Part shown: one piece after another, positions 25,794 through 35,147 of the stretch
How the letters are laid out: the number at the start of each line of letters is the position of its first letter
How positions within the stretch are numbered: position 1 is the first letter of the stretch
Source: Chromobacterium violaceum ATCC 12472
GTDB taxonomy: Bacteria; Pseudomonadota; Gammaproteobacteria; Burkholderiales; Chromobacteriaceae
Assembly: GCF_000007705.1 (NCBI RefSeq)
Contig: NC_005085.1
Coordinates: 1,285,752-1,349,751, forward strand
DNA: 64,000 bases
Direction: 5' to 3'
Notes under the pieces: model-generated
What the model saw: only the letters and a program-made list of their open reading frames with translations
What the model was told of the DNA's origin: nothing
Database searches by the model: none
Program-made: the position numbers and the translations under genes

Positions 25794-27203
25794 TTAAATT
25801 CTTGATAAGGTAGTACATCTACGACCCATGTTTTTTGTATATCGAAATATTGAAATTGCCCCATCGTAAGCAAGTTTGTCCAATGCTTTGTTTATCCTTT
25901 CCTTATCTCGAATTGGGCTATATTTTCTGATGTCATTCTTTTTAATGTATCGATACCTTTTGCGTTGAATCCAATTCAATATAGTATCGGAATCGCTTTT
26001 CATACGATGAAAAGTGTCTTCTTGAAAAAGGCGGATATACTCATTGGCATACCAGCTGCAAACTTGTGAGGCACAATTTGCTGTGCTTAAACTAATTTGA
26101 GTTGAGCCTGTTTCGAAATATTCAAACACGCCAGCAAGTCTGGCGAAGTGCCGATTCATTTTTGCTGCATAATCTTTAATGCCGGCTAGTTTTCCTCCCG
26201 CTTGACTGTGAAGCTTTATTAGGGCAAGGTATTCGTTGGCATGGTGTTGAGCTTCATGGTTAAATGTGATTGTTATGCTTCCATTATTTCTCGTGCCTTG
26301 ATTTGATACTGATTGATCCAATAATTCATTGATTCGGTAATGGAAGTTATTTAATCCATCTGGGTTGTGATTGTAGCCGTCAATAGTATAATTCTCTTCA
26401 TTATTGTCAGGGCGGCAGACTAATAGCCTAGCGAAGAATCCAAGATCCCGTGCCTCATTTCCACTGCGTGTCCAGTATCTATCGAAGGGGGAGGGCTGTA
26501 TGGCTAAATTTAACATCACTCTCGGGTCTTGCACGTATATCTGTTTTGTATTGCTACGGCGGTCAATGGATAACGGGCCAGCTTCCCATCTCTGATTTAG
26601 CTGTGCCAAGCTTTGAGACATTGCTCCATTGAAGAAGATGGAGGCCTCATCACTGGTTAAGGTGGCGCATGGCCAGTTTTCGAATAGTCCACTGAAGAAA
26701 GCCTGTGGTGTTGCATCTGAATAGGTGAGCTTGACCAAGCGTGGTGGTCGTGGCTCATTGAGAATATGCACATCGAGTCGCTTTTGACTTGCTGTCTTGT
26801 CCACTTCGTTGCGTACATCCCTTTGAAGCTGGGAGACAAGGGCATCTTTTATTGCTTTCCAGCTTCCGTACTCAGCTTTGTATTGCCTGAGTTGCATCTC
26901 ATGCTGATGCTGTTTCTCCGCTTCGAACTGAATGATTGGTAGCCGGAGCTTTTCCATCGTTGGTGTCTTCCCTGTACCGCTCTCGGCGATGACCAATGTC
27001 CAGTTGGATAACAGGCTGCGTTGGCCATCCGGCAACTGCAGTACGGCATTGCCGTGTACCGCTTCTGATGCGACGGAAATGGCAAACGTAGCCACCATGG
27101 AAAGTGGGGACTGAATCTGCTGATGCACGTCTAATACCGCACGTTGCAGGGTACGTGGCAAAGCGTGAACGGGGAATGGGCTCTGTTGGCGGAAAGGCTT
27201 CAT
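25794..27203 (-). CDS. YfjI-like DUF3987 P-loop protein
   Basis: 469 aa. P-loop (AESGTGKTPTMEKLR) near residues 70-80 and an acidic segment (ATLTSDEASIFFNG) near 185 as possible Walker B. Matches the DUF3987/YfjI group of P4-like satellites and CP4-57, often considered a replication helicase or primase-associated factor. The start overlaps the AlpA-like stop by ATGA, so the two genes are translationally coupled. Base composition is AT-rich relative to the core. Confidence 0.8.
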   Translation of the reverse strand: MKPFRQQSPFPVHALPRTLQRAVLDVHQQIQSPLSMVATFAISVASEAVHGNAVLQLPDGQRSLLSNWTLVIAESGTGKTPTMEKLRLPIIQFEAEKQHQHEMQLRQYKAEYGSWKAIKDALVSQLQRDVRNEVDKTASQKRLDVHILNEPRPPRLVKLTYSDATPQAFFSGLFENWPCATLTSDEASIFFNGAMSQSLAQLNQRWEAGPLSIDRRSNTKQIYVQDPRVMLNLAIQPSPFDRYWTRSGNEARDLGFFARLLVCRPDNNEENYTIDGYNHNPDGLNNFHYRINELLDQSVSNQGTRNNGSITITFNHEAQHHANEYLALIKLHSQAGGKLAGIKDYAAKMNRHFARLAGVFEYFETGSTQISLSTANCASQVCSWYANEYIRLFQEDTFHRMKSDSDTILNWIQRKRYRYIKKNDIRKYSPIRDKERINKALDKLAYDGAISIFRYTKNMGRRCTTLSRI

Positions 27204-27412
27204 TGCTGTGCTCCCGGAATCAGTTGTTCGATATGGTCCAATGGCCAGCGCAGCTTGCCGTTGGGTAACTTGATTGGTCGGATTCCGAGAGCGTGTCCCT
27301 TGCGTGAGTATGACTTGCGGATGCTCTGGGGTTTCAAGCCAACAGCTTCGGCGAACTCGTCGGTAGAAAGGGTAGGACGGACTGTGTATTTGCTTTTAGT
27401 TGGGTAAGTCAT
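27200..27412 (-). CDS. AlpA-like regulator/excisionase
   Basis: 70 aa from ATG 27412 with ribosome site AAGGGG. It is helix-turn-helix-like: STDEFAEAVGLKPQSIRKSY then SRKGHALGIRPIKLPNGKLR. AlpA family proteins control integrase expression and excision in CP4-57-like elements. It is coupled to the yfjI-like gene. An integrase would be expected on its upstream side (higher coordinates), but that place is occupied by a truncated ORF and an IS. Confidence 0.75.
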   Translation of the reverse strand: MTYPTKSKYTVRPTLSTDEFAEAVGLKPQSIRKSYSRKGHALGIRPIKLPNGKLRWPLDHIEQLIPGAQQ

Positions 27413-27601
27413 GATTATCCCCTTGTTGATGGTATATGCTGCATCCAGCTCGTGAAGGGCATGGAGGCTGGGAGAGCTTGAGCTCGGTGCGACACCTGGG
27501 TTTCGCACATGCACCGGGAGCTGTGATGCTCTGTAGTGCATGGCGACGAATGATGGTGGTGCGAGGGGATTTGAGCAGCCCCAGCATTTATTTCAAAACA
27601 G

Positions 27602-27934
27602 GTGGGGTTGACAGTTGTGTCTGATTGTGCTGAGAAAGTTGTTCCCTCGGGCGAGGATTTTTGGGTTAAGAATGAAATTAAAACATTCTTGGAATATGAG
27701 ATTTGTATCAGGAACGAAAGAAAATTAAACTCAGAATACGTTGATAGGCTATTGGGAATAATAAGTGAAATTGACCAGCTGGAAGAGCAGTGGGGCTACG
27801 AGAAAGATATATGCAATACTTCAGAAGTGATAATTTCCAAAATCCAATTTGGAATGAAATGGAGCGAGGCATTTGAAAGCATAGCGCCAGATGCGAAATT
27901 TCGTGTTGAGGCGACGTCCCCCCACTTTCAGTAG
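27602..27934 (+). pseudogene. Hypothetical gene truncated by the IS
   Basis: 110-codon frame from GTG 27602. Codons after about 27908 are read from the IS left end (ATSPHFQ then stop), so the native C-terminus is lost. The native part (YEICIRNERKLNSEYVDRLL, ISEIDQLEEQWGYEKD) is low-GC and helical; no family recognised. No continuation is seen on the other side of the IS. Confidence 0.45.
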
Positions 27935-28800
27935 CAGAGAGCTTTAGAGTCCGGGCTTAATTGACCTGATTTCTCTGCAAGTGATTCGGCATAGGCAGCT
28001 GGCGTCAAACCACCCAGTGCTTTCTTGGGCCTTTCGTTGTTGTATTCCCTACGCCAGGCTTCGATGACGACCTGGGCATGGCGCAGGCTGGTGAACCAGT
28101 GTTCGTTCAGGCACTCATCCCGGAAGCGCCCGTTAAATGATTCGATGTAAGCGTTCTGATTCGGCTTGCCTGGCTCGATCAGAAAGAGCTGCACCCCACG
28201 AGCGTGTGCCCAGGTCAACATCGCTCGGCTGCAGAATTCCTTGCCGTTATCGGTCCGGATGGCTTTGGGCAAGCCACGTGTCTGCGCCAGCTGGTCGAGG
28301 ACGCGGGTCAGATGCAGACCTCCCATCGCACGTTCCGGAACAATGGCGACTGCCTCATGCGTGGCATCATCGACTACCGTCAGATTTTTGATGACCCGCC
28401 CCTCTGCCGTTCGGTCGAACACAAAGTCCATCGACCAGACCTGATTGGCGGCCAAAGGACGGGCCAGTGGGTGACGGTCGGCCACAGGGATTTTCTTGCG
28501 CTTGCGCCGGCGAATTTGCAGACCGGCCTCAGCATAGAGCCGATCCACCCGCTTGTGATTGACCACCATGCCGCTCTGCCGCAGTTTCAAATAGATCATG
28601 CCGGCGCCGTAGCGTCGGTGCCGTTGCGCAAGCGCGATGATCTTCGCTTTCAAGACGGCATTGCGATCGGTGGCGGGCTGATAGCGGAATGAACTGGGAC
28701 TCATGCCGGCCAGGCGCAGCGATTTGCGCTCGCTGAGCCCTTTGCCCACCAGATGGCGCACCAGCTCCCGCCGTGACGGTGCGCTCACCACTTTTTTCTC
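27928..28800 (-). CDS. IS3-family transposase OrfB (DDE integrase)
   Basis: Catalytic triad visible: D in [11 protein letters not shown] in IRTDNGKEF, and E 35 residues on in [11 protein letters not shown]. It begins in frame near [20 protein letters not shown] and is made as an OrfAB fusion by -1 frameshifting on A-AAA-AAG (complement of 28791-28797). About 290 aa; no disruption seen. Confidence 0.9.
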   Translation of the reverse strand, partial: EKKVVSAPSRRELVRHLVGKGLSERKSLRLAGMSPSSFRYQPATDRNAVLKAKIIALAQRHRRYGAGMIYLKLRQSGMVVNHKRVDRLYAEAGLQIRRRKRKKIPVADRHPLARPLAANQVWSMDFVFDRTAEGRVIKNLTVVDDATHEAVAIVPERAMGGLHLTRVLDQLAQTRGLPKAIRTDNGKEFCSRAMLTWAHARGVQLFLIEPGKPNQNAYIESFNGRFRDECLNEHWFTSLRHAQVVIEAWRREYNNERPKKALGGLTPAAYAESLAEKSGQLSPDSKALCY

Positions 28801-29048
28801 AGGGCTTCTTTGGCAATCTCGTTCTCGAGCATGGTCTCGGCCAAGAGTTTTTTCAGGCGCGCATTCTCTGTCTCCAGCTCCTTGAGACGCTTGGCCTCCG
28901 AGACATTCATTCCGCCGAATTTGTTGCGCCAGAGGTAATAGCTGGCTTCCGAGAAGGCGTGCTTGCGGCACAGTTCGGCAATGGGCATTCCCGCGTCGGC
29001 TTCGCGCAGGAAGCCGATGATCTGTTCTTCGGTGAATCGTTTCTTCAT
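28785..29048 (-). CDS. IS3-family transposase OrfA
   Basis: 87 aa ([20 protein letters not shown] ...), helix-turn-helix followed by a leucine-zipper region ([20 protein letters not shown]). It overlaps orfB at the slippery A6G sequence just before its stop. Confidence 0.9.
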   Translation of the reverse strand: MKKRFTEEQIIGFLREADAGMPIAELCRKHAFSEASYYLWRNKFGGMNVSEAKRLKELETENARLKKLLAETMLENEIAKEALRKKW

Positions 29049-29238
29049 ATCCAATCTCCGTGTGTGGTTGATTGGACTCTAAAGTCACGTGCTACTCAAT
29101 ACCGGGGGGACGTCGCCTGGAAAGGCATCCATGCAGGTTCCTGCCTGTCAACGAGATGATTTCAACTTTTCTTTTTTTAAAACAATATGTTGCCTTCTCT
29201 GTCAATCTCTAACCCTGCCGATTCATCCTATGGTTTCC

Positions 29239-29287
29239 CGGACTCATAACCCGAAGGTCGTAGGTTCGAATCCTGCCCCCGCAACCA
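29239..29287 (+). tRNA. 3' fragment of an initiator tRNA-fMet gene (CAT), probable att site remnant
   Basis: Reads GGACTCATAACCCGAAGG, the T-arm GTAGGTTCGAATCCTGC, acceptor CCCCCGCA and ACCA. This is the 3' half of bacterial initiator tRNA (GGGCTCATAACCCGAAGG type), with the anticodon CAT at 29245-29247. The 5' half (D arm, acceptor strand complementary to CCCCGC) is absent upstream, and the anticodon stem has an A-C mismatch (GGA for GGG). The native terminator follows at once. Such 3' fragments are left at the distal end when an element integrates at a tRNA 3' end, so the island lies to the left. Confidence 0.8.
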
Positions 29288-29293
29288 ACAGTC

Positions 29294-29322
29294 AAAAAAC
29301 CGAGGCCTAGCCTCGGTTTTTT
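29294..29322. terminator. Terminator after the tRNA fragment
   Basis: AAAAAACCGAGG, loop CCTAG, CCTCGGTTTTTT; works in both directions and marks the junction to core chromosome. Confidence 0.85.
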
Positions 29323-29334
29323 GCTTTCCACGTC

Positions 29335-29817
29335 TCATCGCCCTGCAAAGTCCTTCAAGGCCTCGCCGCTGAAACGGTAATAGATCTTGTCTTCCACGAT
29401 GCCGGCGCCGATTCGGCGATAGAACGCCACCGCATCCGCATTGCCCCGTTCCGCAGTCCAATCCAGCCGCTGGCAGCCGTGCTTCAACGCATGGCACGCG
29501 AGCGCTTTCATCAAGGCCTTGCCGGCGCCGCTGCCGCGCGCTTCCGGATGGGTGAACAAGTCTTTCATGAACAGTTGGCCGCCGTAGTCCGGCGCCGGAT
29601 ACAGCAGCGAGAACGTGGCGAGTCCGATGGTGACGCCTTCGCGTTCCGCCAGCATGATTTGCACGCCGCAGTGAGGCTGGAACAGCTTGTCCGCCGCGTA
29701 GCGAGCGGAGGCCTGGCGGCAGGCCCGCCCGGGGCCGAAGTAGTGCAGGTCAATCTGATAGAGCAGTTCGGCCAGCGCGGCGGTGTCGGCCGGCGTGGCA
29801 AGACGGGTGGTGATCAT
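29335..29817 (-). CDS. GNAT-family N-acetyltransferase
   Basis: 160 aa. Acetyl-CoA binding motif in DLFTHPEARGSGAGKALMKA near residues 88-107 and the C-terminal NADAVAFYRRIGA motif. Substrate unknown. First core gene right of the island, monocistronic, convergent with the tRNA remnant and sharing its terminator. Confidence 0.85.
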   Translation of the reverse strand: MITTRLATPADTAALAELLYQIDLHYFGPGRACRQASARYAADKLFQPHCGVQIMLAEREGVTIGLATFSLLYPAPDYGGQLFMKDLFTHPEARGSGAGKALMKALACHALKHGCQRLDWTAERGNADAVAFYRRIGAGIVEDKIYYRFSGEALKDFAGR

Positions 29818-29875
29818 GCCTTTGTCCTGTCGGGAAAAGGCACGATCTTAAAGGCGGGGGACCGTTCCGGCCAGC

Positions 29876-30649
29876 CTATTCCCGGTCGCGGCGGAACACC
29901 CAGGTCAATTCGTCCGAGGCCGAGGCATCGAAGGCGTAGCCTTCGCTGTCGAAACCTCGCAGCTGGTCAGGGTCGGCGACGCCGCGCTCCGCCGCCCAGC
30001 GCGCCATCAGTCCGCGCGCGCGCTTGGCGTAGAAGCTGATGATCTTGTACTGGCCGTTCTTCCTGTCCTGGAACACCGGCGTGACGATGGCGGCATTGAG
30101 CGCCTTGCGCTTCACGGATTTGAAGTACTCGTCCGATGCCAGGTTCACCAGCGTGCGCTGGCCCAGCGCCTCCAGTTGCTCGTTGAGCTTGGCGGTGACG
30201 GTTTCGCCCCAGAATTCGTAGAGGTTCTTGCCGCGGCCATTCGCCAGCCGGGTGCCCATTTCCAGCCGGTAGGCCTGCATCAGGTCCAACGGGCGCAGCA
30301 CGCCGTAGAGTCCGGACAGGATGCGCAGCCGCTCTTGCAGATAGCCGATGGCCGGGCGGCCCAGCGTGGAGGCGTCCAGGCCTTCGTAGACATCGCCCAT
30401 GAAGGCATATACCGCCTGCTTGGCATTGTTCTGGGTGAACGGCCGCTGCCAGTCGGCGTAGCGGCCGACGTTGAGATTGGCCAGCGCGTCGCTGATGTCC
30501 ATCAGCTTGGCGATGTCCAGCGGGCTTTTCTGGCGCAGAACGTCTATCAGTTCGGCGCTGTGGTCCAGCAGGTCGGGCTGGCTGTATTGATCGACGGCGG
30601 GAGGCGTTTGGTAATCCAGCGTCTTGGCCGGCGAGATGACCATCAACAT
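29876..30649 (-). CDS. yaaA: YaaA family peroxide stress protein (UPF0246)
   Basis: 257 aa beginning [20 protein letters not shown], the family signature; also [20 protein letters not shown] near residue 120 and SDEYFKSV near 170. In E. coli YaaA limits Fenton damage by reducing free iron during peroxide stress. Full length. Confidence 0.92.
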   Translation of the reverse strand: MLMVISPAKTLDYQTPPAVDQYSQPDLLDHSAELIDVLRQKSPLDIAKLMDISDALANLNVGRYADWQRPFTQNNAKQAVYAFMGDVYEGLDASTLGRPAIGYLQERLRILSGLYGVLRPLDLMQAYRLEMGTRLANGRGKNLYEFWGETVTAKLNEQLEALGQRTLVNLASDEYFKSVKRKALNAAIVTPVFQDRKNGQYKIISFYAKRARGLMARWAAERGVADPDQLRGFDSEGYAFDASASDELTWVFRRDRE

Positions 30650-30759
30650 GCGGCGATTCCTTTTCTTGAACTGGCGCTATTGTACCCGCGCGCGGCGGCT
30701 CGCGTCCGTCGCGAAGGAATGGGTAGAATGAAACCAGTATCGCGAAGAGGAATGCAGGC

Positions 30760-31212
30760 ATGCGGGTGTTGGTGCAGAGAGTGAGCCAGGCGGCGGTGAC
30801 GGTGGATGGACAAACCAGCGGAGAGATCGGCGCGGGCGCGCTGCTGCTGGTGGGGATCGAGGAGTCGGACGGCCCGGACGACATCGGCTGGCTGGTGCGC
30901 AAGATCAGCCAGCTGCGCATCTTCAACGACGAGGCCGGGGTGATGAACCGCAGCCTGATCGATTGCGGCGGCGAGGCGCTGGCGGTCAGCCAGTTCACGC
31001 TGCACGCCAGCGTGAAGAAGGGCAACCGCCCATCGTATTCGCGCGCCGCGCGCGGCGAAATCTCGAGGCCTTTGTTCGACCGCTTCGTCGCGGAGCTGTC
31101 CGCCGCGCTGGGCAAGACCGTCCCAACCGGGGTGTTCGGCGCGGACATGCGGGTCAGCCTGGTCAATGACGGGCCGGTCACCATCTGGCTGGACAGCCGG
31201 AATCCGGAGTAG
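30760..31212 (+). CDS. dtd: D-aminoacyl-tRNA deacylase
   Basis: 150 aa starting [20 protein letters not shown]. Catalytic-site motifs [17 protein letters not shown] near residue 77 and [11 protein letters not shown] near the C-terminus. Hydrolyses D-amino acids wrongly attached to tRNA. Divergent from yaaA; the next gene starts 4 bp after its stop. Confidence 0.96.
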   Translation: MRVLVQRVSQAAVTVDGQTSGEIGAGALLLVGIEESDGPDDIGWLVRKISQLRIFNDEAGVMNRSLIDCGGEALAVSQFTLHASVKKGNRPSYSRAARGEISRPLFDRFVAELSAALGKTVPTGVFGADMRVSLVNDGPVTIWLDSRNPE

Positions 31213-31216
31213 GGCG

Positions 31217-32278
31217 ATGGGCGGGAGGTGGCAGCATCCGTGGCGGGTTCTGGTGGTGCCCTATTATTTGAACCGCTACGCGCGCCAGGTGCACGTGCTG
31301 AGAGTGGCGTTGGCTTTCCTGTTCGGGTTGGCGCTGGTGCTGGCCAGCGGCATTCCCCATGGCGGCTGGATGCTGGTGACGATATTGATCGTGCTGGGCG
31401 GCGTGCCGCACTGGGGCGGGGTGAGGCGCAAGGCGCTGGAACGGATGGGCGGCTCGCTGCTGGGCGCGCTGGCGGGGCTGGCGGCCATCCTGCTGCATGG
31501 CGTATCGCCCTATCTTTGCTACGCCTGGATGCTGCTGGTGGTGGCGCTAAGCAGTTGGCACGCCCAAGGGCGCGGCGGTTATCTGGCCTTGCTTACCGGC
31601 ATCACGCTGGTGATCGTGGGCGGCCTGGGAGACGAGCCGATCAACGAGGCTTTGTGGCGCAGCTGCAATGTATTGATCGGCTCGCTGATCGGCATGGTCG
31701 CCGCCGCCACCCTGCCGCTGCGGGCGTTGGACAGCTGGCGCTTCCTGCTGGCGGACAATCTGCGCGAGGCGGCGCTGCTGTATAGCCGCATCGCGCGGCG
31801 CTTGCCGGTGGAGGGCGATGCGGCGCTGGACCAGTTCAACAGCCGCCTGGTCCGGCTGCGAGGACTGTTGCCCGCGGTGACGCAGGAGTCGGCGCTGACG
31901 CATCGCCAGCTGGATCAGGTGCAGCGCTGCCAGCGCAGCATCTGGACCCTGCTCGACCGGATGGACGAGGTGTCCGCGTCCACGCCTGCATTGGCGGAGG
32001 ATCGCTCGCCGCGGCGCGCCATCGTCCGCACGCTGCTGCGCGCGGCCCATGCGCTGCGTTTCAACCAGCCGCAGCTGCTGGCCGATTCCTTGCCGGCCGC
32101 CGACAATCCGGCGCGGATGCGCGAGCCCACGCATTGCCACTGGCTGGTGGCGGAGTTGTCGTTGACGGTGGAGGAGCTGCGCGGCCAGTTGCAGGACATC
32201 CTGCCGCAACTGATCGCCGCGCCGCCGCCGGCGCGCAGCCTGGTGCGGCGGATGCGCGGCGCGCCGAGGAAAACCTGA
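31217..32278 (+). CDS. FUSC-family inner membrane protein
   Basis: 353 aa from ATG 31217 (MGGRWQHPWRVLVVPYYLNR). Several hydrophobic segments in residues 30-190 (VALAFLFGLALVLASGI, MLVTILIVLGGVPHW, LLGALAGLAAILLHGVSPYL) followed by a soluble helical C-terminus. Resembles fusaric acid resistance/aromatic efflux proteins (YccS/AaeB type), but shorter. Likely cotranscribed with dtd. Confidence 0.8.
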   Translation: MGGRWQHPWRVLVVPYYLNRYARQVHVLRVALAFLFGLALVLASGIPHGGWMLVTILIVLGGVPHWGGVRRKALERMGGSLLGALAGLAAILLHGVSPYLCYAWMLLVVALSSWHAQGRGGYLALLTGITLVIVGGLGDEPINEALWRSCNVLIGSLIGMVAAATLPLRALDSWRFLLADNLREAALLYSRIARRLPVEGDAALDQFNSRLVRLRGLLPAVTQESALTHRQLDQVQRCQRSIWTLLDRMDEVSASTPALAEDRSPRRAIVRTLLRAAHALRFNQPQLLADSLPAADNPARMREPTHCHWLVAELSLTVEELRGQLQDILPQLIAAPPPARSLVRRMRGAPRKT

Positions 32279-32290
32279 TCATCCAATCAG

Positions 32291-32316
32291 AAACGGCCCG
32301 GAGTTCCGGGCCGTTT
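32291..32316. terminator. Bidirectional terminator between FUSC gene and mltD
   Basis: 12-bp stem AAACGGCCCGGA/TCCGGGCCGTTT with a 2-nt loop and T-rich tails on both strands. Confidence 0.85.
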
Positions 32317-32334
32317 TCATGCGGGAGTCTGCGC

Positions 32335-34197
32335 TTACAGGCCGACGATCTTGACCTTTTGGCCTGGTTGCAGGTGGCTGGGGTGCCGGCTGCCGTTGAT
32401 GCGCTGGATATCGTTGTGGGTGACGCCGAAACGGCGGGCGATGCTGAACAGGGTGTCGCCGCGCTGGACCACGTATTCTTTGCTGCGGCGGGCGTGGCTG
32501 GCTGCCGGGCGGGTCTCGGATACCTTGACCAGCGCGGGATCGGCGCCATCGCCGCCGTTGCTGGCGACGAGGTTGTCGGCCGCGCCGTCGGCCTTCAGCT
32601 TCAGCTTCTGGCCCACCTGGACCAGATTGCCGTCCAGCTGGTTCAGCGTTCTCAGGTCGTCGATGCTGAGGTTGCTGCGGCGGGCGATGCTGTACAGCGT
32701 GTCGCCGCTGGCGACGGTGTAGCTGCCGAGATCGCGGGTGGCAAGGGATCTGGCGGCCGCATTGTCTTCGGCGCTGCTTGCCGAACTGGCCAGCAGCACG
32801 GCTTGCCTGGCGGCGAGGCCTGCGTCTGCGGCGGGCTGCGGCGCGACCTGGGGCTGCGCGGAGGCGACTATGGCGGCCGGAGAGGCGGTCGCGGCATTGT
32901 TTTGCGCCGGAGCGGTCGTCTGCGCGGTTGCGGCCAGCGCCAGCTGCGTCATGGCCGGCTGGGCCGCGGGCGCGGATATCGGCGCGGGTTCGGCTTGCGC
33001 GATCATCGTCGCGCCGGCGTTGGCCGGGGCGTCGCCTATCGGGGTGTCGACCGATTCGAAAGATTGTCCGTCGTTCAGCGGCTTGTTCATCGCCACCAGC
33101 ACCGGCTGGCCGGCCTTCAGCGTGCCGCCGCTGATGCGGTTGGCCGCGAGCAGCTGGCCCGCGCTCATGCCGTGGTCGCCGGCGACGGCTCCGACGCTCT
33201 CGTCGCTCTTGGGCATGTAAACTTCCCAAGTCAGCAGCGGTTTGCTCCACTTGTCCAGATTGGCCTGAAACTTGTCGACCTTGGACGCCGGCAGCAGCAT
33301 CTGGCGGCCGGCCTTGTAGGCGAATACCGGCAGATTGAACGCCGGATTCAATTCCTTGAATTCCGCCACCGAGATGCCAGCCAGCTTGGCGGCGATGTCG
33401 ATGTTCATGTGCTTGCCGGTGGAGACGGCGACGAAGTAGGGCTTGTTGGGGAATTTGTCGAGGTGGACGCCGAACTTTTCCGGATTCAGCAGGATGTTGC
33501 GCACCGCCAGCAGCTTGGGCACGTAGTTGCGGGTCTCGTTCGGCAGGCGGATGTTTTCATAAGTGGGTTCGATGCCGCTGGCCTGGGCCTTGGCGATCGC
33601 GCGGGCCAGGTTGCCCTCGCCCCAGTTGTACGCGGCCAGCGCCAGGTTCCAGTCGCCGAACTGGGCGTACAGGTTCTGCAGATAATCCAGCGCGGCGCGG
33701 GTGGCGTCCGTGACGTCGCGGCGGCCGTCGTACCACCAGGTTTGCTCCAGCCCGTAATGGCGGCCGGTGGCCGGCATGAACTGCCACAGGCCGGCGGCGC
33801 CGACGCGGGAGTTGGCGGTGGGGACGAAGGCGCTTTCCACCATCGGCAACAGCGCGATCTCGGTCGGCATGCCGCGCCGCTCCACTTCGTTCATGATGTG
33901 GAACAGGTATTTGCGGCTGCGGTCCAGCGTGCGTTTGAAATATTCGGGCCGGCTGGCGTAAAAGCGCTCCTGGCGACGGACCGTGTCGGCGTTGACCTCG
34001 TCCAGCTGAAAGCCTTCGCGGGCGCGCTTCCAGACGTCGTCGCCGTTGCGCAGCAGGCTGGAGTTCAGCAGCATCATGTCGAGGCCGGCGGCCATCGCCT
34101 CGTCCACGCCGGAAGACGGCGCGGCGCCGGCCAGGACCGACGATGCGAACGGCAATGCGAGCGACACGGCAAGTGCCAATGGAGTGAAGCGTTTCAT
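32335..34197 (-). CDS. mltD: Membrane-bound lytic murein transglycosylase D with LysM domains
   Basis: 620 aa. Signal peptide (MKRFTPLALAVSLALPFASS). SLT lysozyme-like domain near residues 105-230 with catalytic Glu in LLPMVESAFVPTANSR, then GAAGLWQFMPATGRHYGL. One degenerate and two clear LysM modules in the C-terminal third (YTVASGDTLYSIARRSNLSI; YVVQRGDTLFSIARRFGVTH), joined by an Ala/Gln/Pro-rich linker at about 410-490. Cleaves peptidoglycan glycan strands to 1,6-anhydro ends. No lipobox is evident, so it may be periplasmic. Confidence 0.94.
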   Translation of the reverse strand: MKRFTPLALAVSLALPFASSVLAGAAPSSGVDEAMAAGLDMMLLNSSLLRNGDDVWKRAREGFQLDEVNADTVRRQERFYASRPEYFKRTLDRSRKYLFHIMNEVERRGMPTEIALLPMVESAFVPTANSRVGAAGLWQFMPATGRHYGLEQTWWYDGRRDVTDATRAALDYLQNLYAQFGDWNLALAAYNWGEGNLARAIAKAQASGIEPTYENIRLPNETRNYVPKLLAVRNILLNPEKFGVHLDKFPNKPYFVAVSTGKHMNIDIAAKLAGISVAEFKELNPAFNLPVFAYKAGRQMLLPASKVDKFQANLDKWSKPLLTWEVYMPKSDESVGAVAGDHGMSAGQLLAANRISGGTLKAGQPVLVAMNKPLNDGQSFESVDTPIGDAPANAGATMIAQAEPAPISAPAAQPAMTQLALAATAQTTAPAQNNAATASPAAIVASAQPQVAPQPAADAGLAARQAVLLASSASSAEDNAAARSLATRDLGSYTVASGDTLYSIARRSNLSIDDLRTLNQLDGNLVQVGQKLKLKADGAADNLVASNGGDGADPALVKVSETRPAASHARRSKEYVVQRGDTLFSIARRFGVTHNDIQRINGSRHPSHLQPGQKVKIVGL

Positions 34198-34366
34198 TCA
34201 GACGGGCCCGTAATTCTGATTCCGGCTGATGCTAAACATGCGCCAGGGGGGTGTCAATCGAAAAAGCCAAATCATTTCATGCGCTTTCATTGCTTATAGC
34301 TCATTTCACGAGCAAGTGAAGGGCCTGGCGGGCGGACTGCGAAAACTTACGTATCCGGCATGCCTT

Positions 34367-35125
34367 TCAACGGAAATCGTTCTTCCATTCCCTCAGCAGC
34401 GCGAAGCAGGTTTCCTCGCTGTCGCCGGGCTGCCCGCCGCGCCGCCGCAGCGCTTCGCGCAGCGCCGGCTCGCCGCTGCGCAAGAAGGGGTTGCTGGCGG
34501 TTTCCAGCGCGATGGTGCTGGGCAGCGTCGGCAGTCCGCGATCCCGCAGCGCGCTGTCGCGGCTGTGGCGCATCGCGAGTATCGGATTATGCTGATCGGC
34601 AGCCAGCGCGAAGCGCAGATTCGACAGCGTGTATTCGTGGGCCGGGTAAACCTTGGTGTTGGGCGGCAATCCGGCCAGCTTTTTCAGCGAGGCCAGCATC
34701 TGTCCCGGCGTCCCCTCGAATAGCCTGCCGCAGCCGGCCGCGAACAGGGTGTCCCCGCAAAACAGCGCGTCTTCCAGCAGGTATGCAAGATGGTCCAGCG
34801 TATGGCCGGGCACTTCCAGCACTTCGGCCCGTCCCATGCTCAGAGAGACGGCATCGCCTTCCATCACCGGATGGCTGACGCCGGGAAGGCCGGCCGGGCC
34901 GTAGACCGGGATGCCCGGCCAGGCGCGCAGCACATCCGCCAGTCCGCCGCAGTGGTCGGCGTGATGGTGGGTGATCAGAACGGCTTCCAGCCGCAGCTGT
35001 TCCTGCTCCAGATGGCGCAGCAGCGGCGCGGCTTCGCCCGGGTCGACGGCGACGGCGCGCGCGCCCTCGCGCAAAACCCAGATATAATTGTCAGTGAATG
35101 CCCCAACCGGGGCGATGCTAAACAT
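34367..35125 (-). CDS. gloB: Hydroxyacylglutathione hydrolase (glyoxalase II)
   Basis: About 252 aa from MFSIAPVGAFTDNYIWVLRE (upstream ATGs at 35134 and 35149 are possible). Metallo-beta-lactamase fold with THHHADHCGG near residue 54 and further metal ligands in VPGHTLDHLAYL and FCGDTLFAAGCGR. Converts S-lactoylglutathione to lactate and glutathione. Divergent from the methyltransferase gene with about 22 bp between starts, as in the gloB-yafS-rnhA-dnaQ neighbourhood of many proteobacteria. Confidence 0.95.
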   Translation of the reverse strand: MFSIAPVGAFTDNYIWVLREGARAVAVDPGEAAPLLRHLEQEQLRLEAVLITHHHADHCGGLADVLRAWPGIPVYGPAGLPGVSHPVMEGDAVSLSMGRAEVLEVPGHTLDHLAYLLEDALFCGDTLFAAGCGRLFEGTPGQMLASLKKLAGLPPNTKVYPAHEYTLSNLRFALAADQHNPILAMRHSRDSALRDRGLPTLPSTIALETASNPFLRSGEPALREALRRRGGQPGDSEETCFALLREWKNDFR

Positions 35126-35147
35126 GGCTGCCATAAGGCTTTCCCCC

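Larger units (their letters stand above)
27909..29118 (-). mobile_element. IS3-family insertion sequence
   Basis: About 1.21 kb bounded by imperfect inverted repeats (27909-27952 and 29074-29118). Both ends share AGGCGACGTCCCCCC at the outside and CTTTAGAGTCC at the inside (left) versus ACTTTAGAGTCC (right, reverse complement). It contains orfA and orfB with an A6G slippery site. Flanking bases (GTTG left, GGAA right) show no target duplication, suggesting recombination between copies or a deletion next to the element. GC is higher than its surroundings. Confidence 0.88.

Noticed and set aside
27909..29118. Target-site duplication of the IS3 element
   Set aside because: The bases outside the inverted repeats (GTTG and GGAA) do not match; the shared GGCGACGTCC is inverted and belongs to the ends.
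32134..34299. 721-codon frame opposite mltD
   Set aside because: Shadow of mltD; low-complexity Gly/Arg/Val composition and no domain.
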